Origin: Paraburkholderia diazotrophica
GTDB lineage: Bacteria; Pseudomonadota; Gammaproteobacteria; Burkholderiales; Burkholderiaceae
Assembly (NCBI RefSeq): GCF_900108945.1
Contig: NZ_FNYE01000032.1
Coordinates: forward strand, 1-64,000
DNA: 64,000 nt
Direction: 5' to 3'
Shown: positions 23,964-33,015 of the stretch, piece after piece
Layout of the letters: the number at the start of each line of letters is the position of its first letter
Numbering within the stretch: position 1 is the first letter of the stretch
The notes under the pieces: generated by a model
Seen by the model: only the letters and a program-made list of their open reading frames with translations
Told to the model about the DNA's origin: nothing
Databases searched by the model: none
Position numbers and translations under genes: made by a program

Positions 23964-24959
23964 ATGTGGATCAAGCGAAGCGAGCGGAGCCGCCTCTACG
24001 GCGACGACATCGCGCGCAGCGAAATCACGCCGCAGCGCGTGTTCGAGAATCGCCGGCGGGTCTTGCAGGCAGCGGGCGCGGCGGCGCTCGGCAGCCTGAT
24101 CGGCGTGCATGGCGAGGCGTTTGCGGAGTATTCGTCGTCCGACGCGAAAGCGCAGAAGCTCGGCGCGAAGACAAATCCGAAGTTCGTCGTCGCCGACAAG
24201 GTCACGCCGTTCAAGGACATCACCACGTACAACAACTACTACGAGTTCGGCACCGACAAGAGCGATCCGTCGCACAACGCGGGCACGCTGCGGCCGCATC
24301 CGTGGAAGGTGAGCGTCGAAGGCGAGGTGAAGAACGCAAAGGTCTACGACATCGACGAGCTGCTGAAGCTCGCGCCGCTCGAGGAGCGCGTGTACCGGCT
24401 GCGCTGCGTCGAAGGCTGGTCGATGGTGATTCCGTGGATCGGCATTCCGTTATCGGAAGTGATCAGGCGTGCGCAGCCGACTGCGAACGCGAAGTACGTG
24501 CAGTTCATCACGCTCGCCGATCAGTCGCAGATGCCGGGCCTGTCCACGCCGATTCTCGACTGGCCGTACTCGGAAGGCCTGCGGATGGACGAAGCGATGA
24601 ATCCGCTTACGCTGCTGACAATGGGCGTCTACGGCCAGGTGCTGCCGAATCAGAATGGCGCGCCCGTGCGCGTCGTCGTGCCGTGGAAGTACGGCTTCAA
24701 GAGCGCGAAATCGCTGGTCAAGATCCGCTTCGTCGACAAGCAGCCGCCGACGAGCTGGAACACCTACGCGCCGAACGAATACGGCTTCTACTCGAACGTG
24801 AACCCGAATGTCGATCATCCGCGCTGGAGCCAGGCGACCGAGCGGCGCATCGGTGAAGACGGGTTCTTCACGCCGAAGCGCAAGACGCTGGTCTTCAACG
24901 GCTATGGCGATCTGGTCGCGTCGATGTATCAGGGCATGGACCTGAAGAAGAACTTCTGA
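23964..24959 (+). CDS. msrP: Periplasmic protein-methionine-sulfoxide reductase, catalytic subunit MsrP
   Basis: The 331-residue molybdopterin enzyme repairs oxidised methionine in periplasmic proteins, taking electrons from MsrQ. It has a Tat signal with the twin arginines in ENRRRVLQAAGAAALGS (residues about 28-45) and the molybdenum-ligand cysteine in RLRCVEGWSM (about residue 148). Length matches E. coli YedY (334). AAGGAG lies nine bases before the ATG. The stop overlaps the start of msrQ, showing coupling. Upstream is a 126-nt gap with no clear promoter. Confidence 0.95.
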   Translation: MWIKRSERSRLYGDDIARSEITPQRVFENRRRVLQAAGAAALGSLIGVHGEAFAEYSSSDAKAQKLGAKTNPKFVVADKVTPFKDITTYNNYYEFGTDKSDPSHNAGTLRPHPWKVSVEGEVKNAKVYDIDELLKLAPLEERVYRLRCVEGWSMVIPWIGIPLSEVIRRAQPTANAKYVQFITLADQSQMPGLSTPILDWPYSEGLRMDEAMNPLTLLTMGVYGQVLPNQNGAPVRVVVPWKYGFKSAKSLVKIRFVDKQPPTSWNTYAPNEYGFYSNVNPNVDHPRWSQATERRIGEDGFFTPKRKTLVFNGYGDLVASMYQGMDLKKNF

Positions 24960-25690
24960 TGGCGGCGCGCATGGGAACTGAGACGACGCCGGCCGTGACG
25001 GCAGGCAGTGGCGCGCGGACGGCGGCGAGCGCTTCGAAACACACGGCGCCTTCGCGCAAGGCAACAACCACTGCCGGCGCTGGCCGCTGGCTCGCGGCGG
25101 CGAAGATCGCCGTGTTCGTCGCAGCGCTGTATCCGTTTGCGCGCATCGTGCTGTTCGGTTTCACAGACCGGCTCGGCGCGAATCCGATCGAGTTCATCAC
25201 GCGCTCGACGGGATTATGGACGCTGGTGTTCATCTGCATCACGCTTGCCGTGACGCCGCTGCGCAAGCTCACCGGCTGGAATGCGCTGCTGCGCTTTCGC
25301 CGGATGGTGGGGCTTTACGCGTTCTTTTACGCGGCGCTGCACTTCACGACGTATTTCTGGTTCGACAAATGGTTCGATCTCGCGGAGATCGTGAAGGACA
25401 TCGGCAAGCGGCCGTTCATCACGGTCGGCTTCGCGGCGTTCGTGCTGCTGATTCCGCTCGCCGTCACGTCACCGAAAGCGATGGTGCGCAAGCTCGGCAG
25501 ACGCTGGCAGACGCTGCATCGCGCGATCTATCTGATTGCCGCGCTCGCGATCCTGCATTTCTGGTGGATGAAAGCGGGCAAGCACGATCTGATCTTGCCG
25601 AAGATTTACGGGGCTATCGTGATTGCGTTGCTCGGCTGGCGACTGCTTGCGTGGGCACGCGACAGAATCAGGCAACGGGCGAGAAGCTAG
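24959..25690 (+). CDS. msrQ: Heme-binding membrane subunit MsrQ
   Basis: The 243-residue protein is the inner membrane b-type cytochrome that passes quinol electrons to MsrP. It has six hydrophobic segments and histidines in FYAALHFTTYFWF, LGRRWQTLHRAIYL and AILHFWWM that fit the heme ligands of the ferric reductase-like fold. The first 40 residues are a Thr/Ala/Ser-rich extension beyond the usual start; GTG or ATG alternatives close to the first helix are possible. It overlaps msrP by one base. Confidence 0.93.
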   Translation: MAARMGTETTPAVTAGSGARTAASASKHTAPSRKATTTAGAGRWLAAAKIAVFVAALYPFARIVLFGFTDRLGANPIEFITRSTGLWTLVFICITLAVTPLRKLTGWNALLRFRRMVGLYAFFYAALHFTTYFWFDKWFDLAEIVKDIGKRPFITVGFAAFVLLIPLAVTSPKAMVRKLGRRWQTLHRAIYLIAALAILHFWWMKAGKHDLILPKIYGAIVIALLGWRLLAWARDRIRQRARS

Positions 25691-25718
25691 CTCTTCGCGG
25701 GAGGCTGCAGAGAGCAAC

Positions 25719-25755
25719 AAAAAAGGCGATGCGTTCCCGGCGCATCGCCTTTTTG
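25719..25755. terminator. Bidirectional terminator between msrQ and lysA
   Basis: A 15-bp stem, AAAAAGGCGATGCG with its complement around TTCCCGG, carries A and T runs on both sides and so can stop both convergent genes. Confidence 0.9.
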
Positions 25756-25774
25756 CTTCGAGCGTTCGAAGTGT

Positions 25775-27043
25775 TCAGCTTCGATCCGGCAGAACCGATT
25801 CGCCCGCGAATAGTTCCTTCACTTCTTCGCGCCGGCGCACGACGTAGGCCTTGTCGCCATCGACCATCACTTCGGCGGCGCGCGCGCGCGTGTTGTAGTT
25901 CGAGCTCATCGTAAAGCCATAGGCGCCTGCCGAACGGATCGCCAGCAGATCGCCGGGTTCGACGGCCAGTTCCCGCTCGCGTCCGAGCCAGTCGCCGCTT
26001 TCGCACACGGGACCGACGACATCGTACAGATGCTTGTCGCCGTTACGCTGCACGACGGGTTCGATCGCGTGATAAGCCTCGTACATCGCGGGACGCGCGA
26101 GATCGTTCATCGCCGCATCGACGATCGCAAAGTTCTTTTCGGCGCCCGGCTTCAGGAACTCGACGCGCGTCAGCAGCACACCCGCATTGCCGACGAGCGA
26201 GCGGCCCGGCTCGAAATACACTTCGCGATGACCGTGCCCGCGCGCGTCGATCCGGTCGAGCAGCGTGCGCACGAAGTCGCCGATATCAGGCGGCGTTTCG
26301 TCGTCGTATGTGATGCCGAGTCCGCCGCCCACGTCGATATGCCGGATCTTCACGCCGTCCGCTTCGATCTGGTCGACGAGTTCGAGCAGCTTGTCGACGG
26401 CATCGAGATACGGCGCGACTTCCGTGATCTGCGAACCGATATGGCAGTCGATGCCGACCACTTCCAGGTTCTTCATCGCGGCGGCCGCGCGATACGTGGC
26501 GCGCGCGTCGTCGAACGCGACGCCGAACTTGTTCGATTTGAGGCCCGTCGAGATGTACGGATGCGTCTTCGCGTCGACGTCGGGATTCACGCGCAGCGAC
26601 ACGGGCGCCTTCTTGCCCAATTCGCGCGCGACGGCGTTCAGGCGGTCCAGTTCGGGAATCGACTCGACGTTGAAGCACTTCACGCCTGCCGCGAGCGCTT
26701 CGCGCATTTCCGCGACGCTCTTGCCGACGCCTGAAAACACGGTGTTTCCCGCCTTGCCGCCCGCTGCGAGCACGCGCGCCAGTTCGCCGCCCGACACGAT
26801 GTCGAAGCCCGCGCCCATGCGCGCGAACAGATTGAGCACGGCGAGGTTGCTGTTCGCCTTCACGGCGACGTGTACAGTGGCGCGCCGGCCGACGCACGCG
26901 TCAGCGTAGGCGTGCCACGCAGCGCTGAGCGCCGCGCGCGAGTAGACATAGAGCGGCGTGCCGAATTGCTCGGCAAGCGAAACGGCGGACACGCCTTCAG
27001 CGTGCAGCACGCCGTCGACATAGGCGAAGGCAGATTGAGTCAT
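25775..27043 (-). CDS. lysA: Diaminopimelate decarboxylase
   Basis: The 422-residue PLP enzyme removes carbon dioxide from meso-diaminopimelate to give L-lysine, the last step of the pathway. The PLP lysine lies in HVAVKANSN (about residue 57), the glycine-rich phosphate site in HIDVGGGLGI (about 238), and the substrate cysteine in GPVCESGDWL (about 343). It is preceded nine bases away by the lptM-like gene and likely co-transcribed with it. Confidence 0.96.
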   Translation of the reverse strand: MTQSAFAYVDGVLHAEGVSAVSLAEQFGTPLYVYSRAALSAAWHAYADACVGRRATVHVAVKANSNLAVLNLFARMGAGFDIVSGGELARVLAAGGKAGNTVFSGVGKSVAEMREALAAGVKCFNVESIPELDRLNAVARELGKKAPVSLRVNPDVDAKTHPYISTGLKSNKFGVAFDDARATYRAAAAMKNLEVVGIDCHIGSQITEVAPYLDAVDKLLELVDQIEADGVKIRHIDVGGGLGITYDDETPPDIGDFVRTLLDRIDARGHGHREVYFEPGRSLVGNAGVLLTRVEFLKPGAEKNFAIVDAAMNDLARPAMYEAYHAIEPVVQRNGDKHLYDVVGPVCESGDWLGRERELAVEPGDLLAIRSAGAYGFTMSSNYNTRARAAEVMVDGDKAYVVRRREEVKELFAGESVLPDRS

Positions 27044-27052
27044 GCGACGGTC

Positions 27053-27400
27053 TTATTGAGCTTCAGATGCATCCGACGTCGGCTGGGCGGGCGCATTCGT
27101 ATTAGGCGCGGTGCGCAGTTCGGTATCGGGCGACAAGGACAGCGGCGTGCCCGATGTGTCCGGTACGGAGTCTCGAGCGGATTCGGCGCCGGGTTTCATT
27201 GCATCGGGAGACGACTGGGTCTGCTCGTTCGGTTTGGCCGGAAGAGGCGGAACGTTCGGCAGATAGAGCGAACCACGCTGTCCGCAGCCGTTGAGCGCGA
27301 CACCTGCGACAATAGCAAGAGTCGCTACAATCGCGCGGGGCCATCCGCGGGGCGCCAGTACATCAGTTGCCGCTGCGCTCATCCGGAATACGACTCGCAT
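27053..27400 (-). CDS. LptM/YifL-like small lipoprotein
   Basis: The 115-residue product has a membrane segment (about residues 24-37) and the lipobox ALNGC, followed by GQRGSLYLP, the conserved motif of LptM (YifL), the lipoprotein that helps the LptD-LptE translocon mature. The rest is a Pro/Ser/Thr-rich tail that is not conserved. The ATG at 27400 has AGGGA in front; a second ATG six codons in is possible. Upstream of lysA, as in many proteobacteria. The function is assigned from the motif and synteny only. Confidence 0.8.
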   Translation of the reverse strand: MRVVFRMSAAATDVLAPRGWPRAIVATLAIVAGVALNGCGQRGSLYLPNVPPLPAKPNEQTQSSPDAMKPGAESARDSVPDTSGTPLSLSPDTELRTAPNTNAPAQPTSDASEAQ

Positions 27401-27435
27401 GACTGTCCCTGAACAATTAATCGCTGGAGTTTAGC

Positions 27436-27753
27436 ATGCCCGACAGTGAATACCTGACCCGTGCCGAGGCCGTGCTCGCGGCCGTCGAGCGCGCGCTCGA
27501 CGATACCGACGCCGACATCGAATTCGAGCGCAGCGGCAACGTATTGACGCTCGAATTCGAGAGCGGCACGAAGATCATCGTGAACCTTCAGCCGCCGATG
27601 CAGGAGATCTGGATCGCCGCGAAATCGGGTGGGTACCACTTCCGTTACGTCGACGGCGAGTGGCGCGATACGCGCAACGGCACCGAGTTTTACGCCGCGC
27701 TGTCCGAATACGCGACGCAGCAGGCAGGCGAGCCGGTCCGGATCGCGCCGTAA
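27436..27753 (+). CDS. cyaY: Frataxin-like iron-sulfur assembly protein CyaY
   Basis: The 105-residue protein has the frataxin fold: an acidic first helix (EAVLAAVERALDDTDADIEFE) and beta sheet with the conserved QPPMQEIWIAAKSGGYHF segment. CyaY binds iron and tunes IscS activity in iron-sulfur cluster assembly. It is divergent from the lptM-like gene with only 35 bases between the start codons. Confidence 0.95.
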   Translation: MPDSEYLTRAEAVLAAVERALDDTDADIEFERSGNVLTLEFESGTKIIVNLQPPMQEIWIAAKSGGYHFRYVDGEWRDTRNGTEFYAALSEYATQQAGEPVRIAP

Positions 27754-27811
27754 CTCATTTGTTTTCACCTCGACGCTCGCGATGCCGATCGATGTGCGTC
27801 TTCAGAAAGTG

Positions 27812-27848
27812 AAAAGCCGCCGCGTTCAGCACGCGGCGGCTTCGTTTT
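27812..27848. terminator. Bidirectional terminator between cyaY and mrcA
   Basis: AAGCCGCCGCG (27814-27824) pairs with CGCGGCGGCTT (27832-27842); TTCGTTTTTT follows on plus and TTTTC on minus. Confidence 0.85.
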
Positions 27849-27881
27849 TTCACGCGATCAAGCGATCACCCGTAAGCGGAC

Positions 27882-30275
27882 CTAGTGACCTTTGAACAGG
27901 TTCATGATGTCCTCTTTTTCCTGCGCACCCACTTGAGCGGGCGCAGCGCTTGCCGCACCGCTCGCTTCCGGCGGCGGCAGCGTCACCCCGACAGTCGACA
28001 CGAAGCCGTTGCCCGGCGTGAAGTCGTCGAAATAGAGTTCGTCGCCGAGCATCACCACGTCTTCCGGCATCGGCATCTTGTACTCGGGCACGCCCTTCAG
28101 CGCGCGGCCCATGTAGTCGATCCACACGGGAAGCGCGAGCCCGCCGCCCGTTTCCTTGTCGCCCAGGCTACGCGGATTGTCGTAGCCCATCCACGCGATC
28201 GCGCACAACGCGTGCTGATAGCCGGCGAACCACGCGTCGCGCGAATCGTTGGTGGTACCCGTCTTGCCGGCGAGGTCGGTGCGTTTCAGCATGTTCGACT
28301 TCGCGCCCGTGCCGCGCTGCGCGACGCTCGTCAACAGGCTGTTCATCACGTATGCGTTGCGCGGCTCTATCGCGTGCGGCGCGTTGCTGCCCGCGACGAG
28401 CGGTTCCGCATGCGCGACGACGCCGCCGCGCTGATCGGTGACTTCCGCAATCAGATACGGATTGACGCGATAGCCGCCGTTCGCGAACACCGAGTAGCCG
28501 GCCGCCATCTGCAGCGGCGTGACGAGACCCGCGCCGAGCGCCATCGGCAGATAGGCGGGATGACGGTCCGCGTCGAAGCCAAAGTGCGTGATGTACTGCT
28601 GCGCGTACTTCGTGCCGATGTGATTGAGGATGCGGATCGACACGAGGTTCTTCGATTTCTGCAGCGCAGTGCGCATCGACATCGGGCCGTCGAAGCCGCC
28701 GCCGTAGTTCTTCGGCTCCCACGCCTGGCCACCCGTTTCGGCGGCGCTGAAAAAGAGCGGTGCATCGTTGATGACGGTCGCGGGCCCAAGACCTTTTTCG
28801 AGCGACGCCGAGTAGATAAACGGCTTGAAGCTCGAACCCGGCTGACGCCATGCCTGTGTCACGTGATTGAACTTGTTCTTGTTGAAGTCGAAGCCGCCGA
28901 CGAGCGCGCGGATCGCGCCGTCCTGCGGCACGACGGAGATGAACGCGCCTTCGATCTGCGGCAACTGCGTGATCGACCAGCTGCCGTCGTCGTTCTTCGC
29001 GATACGGATGATGGCGCCAGGCCTCACGCGCTGGTTCGGCTGCGCGCGCGTACTGAGCGCGAATGATGCGTAGCGCAGCCCGTCGCCCTGAATCGTCACG
29101 ACGTTGCCGTCGATCAGCGTTGCCTGCACCTGCTTCGGATTCGCCGACGTCACTACAGCCGCGATGATCTCGCCGTTGTCGGGATGTTCGAGCAGCGCAT
29201 CGTCGATGGCCTGCTCGCGCTCGCCGGCATCGGCGGGCAGATCGATGAACGCTTCCGGTCCGCGATAGCCGTGCCGGCGCTCGTAGTCCATCAGGCCTTT
29301 GCGCAGCGCGTGATAGGCGGCGTCCTGATCGGCGGAATCGATCGTCGTCACGACGTTCAGCCCGCGCGTGTACGCCTCTTCGCGGTACTGCGCGTACATC
29401 ATCTGCCGCACCATTTCCGCAACGTATTCCGCGTGCACGCTGAATTCCTTGCCCGCGCCCTTCACGACGAGCGGCTGCTGGCTCGCGATTTCGTACTGAT
29501 TCTCCGTGATGTAGCCCAGCTCCAGCATTCGCTGAAGGATGTATTCCTGACGCACTTTCGCGCGCTTCGGGTTCACGACGGGGTTGTACGCGGACGGCGC
29601 TTTCGGCAGGCCGGCCAGCATCGCGCATTCGGCCAGCGACAGGTCTTTCAGGTCCTTGCCGAAGTACACGCGCGCGGCGCTCGCGAAACCGTACGCGCGC
29701 TGGCCGAGATAGATCTGATTCATGTACACCTCGAGAATCTGATCCTTGCTCAGCTTCGATTCGATCTTGTAAGCGAGCAGCATCTCGTAGACCTTGCGCG
29801 TGTAGGTCTTCTCGCTGGAAAGGAAGAAGTTGCGCGCGACCTGCATCGTGATCGTGCTCGCACCCTGCGTCGCGTGACCGTTCGTGAGCGCGACAATGCC
29901 GGCGCGCGCGATGCCCGTCAGGTCGACGCCGCCGTGATCGTAGAAGCGGGCGTCCTCGATCGCGAGCACGGCTTTCTTGAGATTGTCCGGCACGTCGCGG
30001 AAGTGCACGATGTCGCGCCGCTCCTCGCCGAACTCGCCGATCAGCACGTGATCGGCGGTGTAGATGCGCAGCGGCACTTTCGGGCGATAGTCGGTGAGCG
30101 CTTCGAGCGACGGCAGATTGGGCGTCGCGACGACCAGCGCATAGCCCAGCACGAGCATGACACAGACGATGCCGGCAAAGATCAGGCCGACAAACCCGAG
30201 GATGATCTTGAGCCAGAGAGGACGTTTGCGCTTCGGCGGTGCCGGAGGCGGAGACGTAGGAGTCGTGGATTGCAT
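27882..30275 (-). CDS. mrcA: Penicillin-binding protein 1A
   Basis: The 797-residue bifunctional enzyme polymerises and cross-links peptidoglycan. In order it has a proline-rich cytoplasmic start, one membrane helix (about residues 22-48), a glycosyltransferase domain with EDARFYDHGG and GASTITMQVARN (about 95-145), an OB-like insert, and a transpeptidase domain with the active serine in PGSSFKPF (about 480), SKN near 555 and KTGTT near 671. All motifs are intact. It faces away from pilM; mrcA next to pilMNOPQ-aroK is the usual proteobacterial arrangement. Confidence 0.95.
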   Translation of the reverse strand: MQSTTPTSPPPAPPKRKRPLWLKIILGFVGLIFAGIVCVMLVLGYALVVATPNLPSLEALTDYRPKVPLRIYTADHVLIGEFGEERRDIVHFRDVPDNLKKAVLAIEDARFYDHGGVDLTGIARAGIVALTNGHATQGASTITMQVARNFFLSSEKTYTRKVYEMLLAYKIESKLSKDQILEVYMNQIYLGQRAYGFASAARVYFGKDLKDLSLAECAMLAGLPKAPSAYNPVVNPKRAKVRQEYILQRMLELGYITENQYEIASQQPLVVKGAGKEFSVHAEYVAEMVRQMMYAQYREEAYTRGLNVVTTIDSADQDAAYHALRKGLMDYERRHGYRGPEAFIDLPADAGEREQAIDDALLEHPDNGEIIAAVVTSANPKQVQATLIDGNVVTIQGDGLRYASFALSTRAQPNQRVRPGAIIRIAKNDDGSWSITQLPQIEGAFISVVPQDGAIRALVGGFDFNKNKFNHVTQAWRQPGSSFKPFIYSASLEKGLGPATVINDAPLFFSAAETGGQAWEPKNYGGGFDGPMSMRTALQKSKNLVSIRILNHIGTKYAQQYITHFGFDADRHPAYLPMALGAGLVTPLQMAAGYSVFANGGYRVNPYLIAEVTDQRGGVVAHAEPLVAGSNAPHAIEPRNAYVMNSLLTSVAQRGTGAKSNMLKRTDLAGKTGTTNDSRDAWFAGYQHALCAIAWMGYDNPRSLGDKETGGGLALPVWIDYMGRALKGVPEYKMPMPEDVVMLGDELYFDDFTPGNGFVSTVGVTLPPPEASGAASAAPAQVGAQEKEDIMNLFKGH

Positions 30276-30300
30276 ATGAACACCAAAAAACGGTCCCGCG

Positions 30301-30306
30301 ATTATA
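30301..30306 (-). promoter_or_regulatory. Probable -10 box of mrcA
   Basis: TATAAT on the minus strand lies 26 bases upstream of the mrcA ATG. No good -35 is seen at 16-18 bases. Confidence 0.45.
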
Positions 30307-30470
30307 GCCGCCCGACCTGGCAGCTTTCGGCGTGCTTACGGCCGCCGCAACCGCACGACTATGAGAACACTGTAGTTCGTTTGATTGTCGCTGGATATCG
30401 CTTGCCGGACCATTAGCCATTCGGCCGAATTTCGCTAATGTGCCGCGCTGCGCAGAATCCTTCCCGTTGT

Positions 30471-30492
30471 CCGCGTCATTCGAATGACGCGG
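30471..30492. promoter_or_regulatory. Perfect 22-bp palindrome upstream of pilM
   Basis: CCGCGTCATTCGAATGACGCGG reads the same on both strands without a gap and ends 35 bases before the pilM start codon. It may be an operator for a dimeric regulator or a hairpin in the pil leader RNA; no uridine run follows, so it is not a typical terminator. Confidence 0.6.
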
Positions 30493-30527
30493 GCCTTCAG
30501 AGTCGGTTTGTGTCCGAGGGGGAAGGT

Positions 30528-31484
30528 ATGACGTTGAAAGACTCGTTACGGATGTCGATGCGGCGGCACGCAGTCGGCATCGATGTAGGTGCGCAAGCGG
30601 TCAGGATCGTGGTGGTGAGTTGCAGCGGGCGAAAGGGCGGCCCCGTGCGCATCGAGTGCGTGGCGTCGGAGCCGCTTGCGCCAGGCGCGATGGCAGGCAT
30701 GGAGATCGTCGACCGTCATGCGGTGGCGCGCACGCTCGCCGCTGTGCTCGGGCATGTGCCGCAGCATTGCACGTCGCAGGCGTTGCGCTGCGCGATGGCG
30801 ATTCCCGGCTCAGCAACGTTCACCGCGCATCTGCCTGCCGGCCAGGCGAATGGCCAGCATCGTCGTGCGGCCGTCGAGCCCGTCGTGATGATGGAAGCCG
30901 AGCGGATCGCAGGCATCGAACGTCACGCGTTGGCCGTCGACTGGTATGTCGAGGACACGCCGCCGCGCCTCGGCGAAATTGCGGTTGCGGCGACGGCCCG
31001 CGAGCACCTCGAAGCGCGCATCGAATGCGCGGCGATGGCGGACATCACGCTGACCACCGTCGACGTGGAGCCGCACGCGGCGTTGCGCGCGCTGCGTCAT
31101 GCCGCGACATTCGAACTCGAACTGAACGCGCCGTACGCCGCGATCTGGATCGGCGGCGACGGCGTCTACGGCTGGCGCATCGACGGTGAAACCGTCGCGG
31201 AGGAGATCCGCTATCCGTCGCCCGAGTATTCGTGCCTCGCCGATGCGTTGCGCGATCTCGCCGAAAACAATCTGAATGTATGCGCGCTGGTCGGAGGCGA
31301 AATCGATTTGCTGGAAGGCGTGTGCTTTTCGCTTGCGGACATCGGCGATGTGCTGGGCTGCTCCGTGTTGCCGTTCGATTGTTCGTCGTTCGGTGACGGT
31401 AACGCGGTCCCGTTATCGGACGTGCTGCACGAGCCTTCTTTGGCGGTCGCGTTCGGGCTTGCGTTGCGCGGCATCGCACAATGA
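30528..31484 (+). CDS. pilM: Type IV pilus assembly protein PilM
   Basis: The 318-residue cytoplasmic protein has the actin/FtsA-like ATPase fold; the phosphate loop VGIDVGAQAVRIV is near residue 15. PilM binds the N-terminal tail of PilN and links the inner membrane PilNO complex to the pilus motor. The ATG at 30528 follows GGGGGAAGG and is chosen over an in-frame upstream start (30438) that would add 30 unconserved residues. It overlaps pilN (ATGA). Sequence is divergent from Pseudomonas PilM, so the assignment rests on fold motifs and on operon position. Confidence 0.85.
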   Translation: MTLKDSLRMSMRRHAVGIDVGAQAVRIVVVSCSGRKGGPVRIECVASEPLAPGAMAGMEIVDRHAVARTLAAVLGHVPQHCTSQALRCAMAIPGSATFTAHLPAGQANGQHRRAAVEPVVMMEAERIAGIERHALAVDWYVEDTPPRLGEIAVAATAREHLEARIECAAMADITLTTVDVEPHAALRALRHAATFELELNAPYAAIWIGGDGVYGWRIDGETVAEEIRYPSPEYSCLADALRDLAENNLNVCALVGGEIDLLEGVCFSLADIGDVLGCSVLPFDCSSFGDGNAVPLSDVLHEPSLAVAFGLALRGIAQ

Positions 31485-32104
31485 GCGCGACGCGGATCAA
31501 AGCCGGCGGCTTCAACCTGTTGCCGCACCGGCAACGCGATGCACGGCTTGCGCGCCGGCGCCGCTATATCGAATGGACGGCTGCAGCGCTTTGCGGATGC
31601 TTTGCCGTGGTGATGCTGGTGAGTTGGCAAGCATTCGAGCGAACGCGTATCGACAGACAGCGTGCAGAGCTCGACGGCAAGCTCGCGACGCTTGCATCGC
31701 CGCTTGCCGAACACGCGCGTCTGACAGGCGAAGCCAGCAATGAGCGCTTGCAGAACGAGCGTGCCGCGACGCTTTCCGAGCCGCTCGTTCATTTGCTCGA
31801 TCTGCTCGATGCGTTGAGTCGGGAGCCATCCGAAGCCGTCGTCGTCAAGCAGTTGAGGCAGCGTGGGCGCGATACGGAAATGCTTGCTGTGTCGACGGAT
31901 CACGCGGCGGCGTCGGCGTGGCTGAACCGGCTTGCCGCGTTGAGGGGCGTGAAGGACGCCAGTCTCAGCGATCTCCATCGCACGGCAAGTGCGACGGAAT
32001 CGTCCGCTGCCATCGAACTCACGGCGAATCTGAAGTGGGATGGGCCGCCTGAAAAGCCTAAAGCGTCCGCGCCGGTTCATCAGAAAACGAGAGGTGAGAA
32101 ATGA
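31481..32104 (+). CDS. pilN: Type IV pilus assembly protein PilN
   Basis: The 207-residue inner membrane protein has the PilN tail motif GGFNLLPHRQRDA at residues 9-21, which binds PilM, then a single membrane helix (about 32-50), a coiled-coil stretch rich in Arg/Glu/Leu and a ferredoxin-like periplasmic domain. It pairs with PilO to align the pilus machine. It overlaps both neighbours by four bases. Confidence 0.87.
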   Translation: MSATRIKAGGFNLLPHRQRDARLARRRRYIEWTAAALCGCFAVVMLVSWQAFERTRIDRQRAELDGKLATLASPLAEHARLTGEASNERLQNERAATLSEPLVHLLDLLDALSREPSEAVVVKQLRQRGRDTEMLAVSTDHAAASAWLNRLAALRGVKDASLSDLHRTASATESSAAIELTANLKWDGPPEKPKASAPVHQKTRGEK

Positions 32105-33015
32105 ACACAACCACGGTCGGCCGCATCGGCGCGCCGTTTAAGCGCGTGCCGTTCGGGGACGCAATCGCCGAGCGCCTGCGCATGCCGCTCGAAGCATGGA
32201 GCGCGCGGCGGCGCTGCCTTGTCGCGCTGGCGATTGCCGTTGCCGTGTTCGCGCTTGGCGCGAACGCGTGGACCGCTGCGGATATGAGTGGCGTGCAGAC
32301 GAGCAGCGATGCCTTGTCGGCCGCACAGCGAAAATTGAGCGAAGCGCAAGCCGCTGTTGCGCAACTGCCGGCCTTGCGCCGTGCAGCGCCTGTCGCGCAT
32401 GTGCCGGCGGGATGGACCTCCGCAGACGGCGTGCGCGTTATCTCCCAGCTCGCAGCGCGCAGCGACGTCACGCTGCTGAAAATCGAGCCGGGCGCGGTGG
32501 CGGGAAGCGGGCTCGACGCGATGCGTCCGCTGCACGTGACAGCGCAGGCCGATTTCGATCACGCCGTCGATTTTCTCGAAGGCCTGTCGAGCCTGCCCGT
32601 GCTCGTCGTGCCCGACGAACTGACGCTCAAGCGCCAGGGCGACGCATTGTCGGTGAGCGCGACGTTGCATTCGTTCAACGCGATTCATCCCGTGCCGAGC
32701 GCCGCGCGCTCAAGCGTGCGCAACGATCCCGACGCATTCGATCCGGACGAAGAAATCGTGTTCTACGATCCGTTCCAGCCACCGACGTTCGCATCTGCAT
32801 CCGAGGACGCGCCGGTATCGATGCGGCTCGTCGGACTGCTGGCCGACCGCATGCGCGGGCTTGCGCTGATCGAAACGGGCGATGGCGCAGAGATACTCGA
32901 AAGCGGACAGCAGTGGGGCGACGAGCGTGTCACGCATGTCGATGCCAACGCACTCACGTTTGCGAAGCGCGACGGCAGCATGCATTCGTTCACGCTTGCG
33001 GAGGCCGTCGAATGA
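32101..33015 (+). CDS. pilO: PilO with a fused PilP-like domain
   Basis: The 304-residue product has a basic N-terminus, one membrane helix (about residues 39-57), a coiled coil and a PilO-type periplasmic domain to about residue 205. From about 219 it continues with a FYDPFQPP segment and a beta-rich part containing MRLVGLLADRMRGLALIE and ILESGQQWGDERV, which resemble the HR domain of PilP. No separate pilP lies between this gene and pilQ, so the fused domain probably takes over the PilP link to the secretin. It overlaps pilN and pilQ. Confidence 0.8.
   Translation: MNTTTVGRIGAPFKRVPFGDAIAERLRMPLEAWSARRRCLVALAIAVAVFALGANAWTAADMSGVQTSSDALSAAQRKLSEAQAAVAQLPALRRAAPVAHVPAGWTSADGVRVISQLAARSDVTLLKIEPGAVAGSGLDAMRPLHVTAQADFDHAVDFLEGLSSLPVLVVPDELTLKRQGDALSVSATLHSFNAIHPVPSAARSSVRNDPDAFDPDEEIVFYDPFQPPTFASASEDAPVSMRLVGLLADRMRGLALIETGDGAEILESGQQWGDERVTHVDANALTFAKRDGSMHSFTLAEAVE

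Noticed and set aside
28168..30420. A 750-codon minus-strand frame overlapping mrcA in another phase
   Set aside because: Arg-rich shadow of the real PBP1A frame with no recognisable motifs.
32196..33011. Upstream extension of the pilQ frame through pilO
   Set aside because: It lacks family features; the signal peptide begins at 33012 and overlaps the pilO stop as expected for coupled genes.
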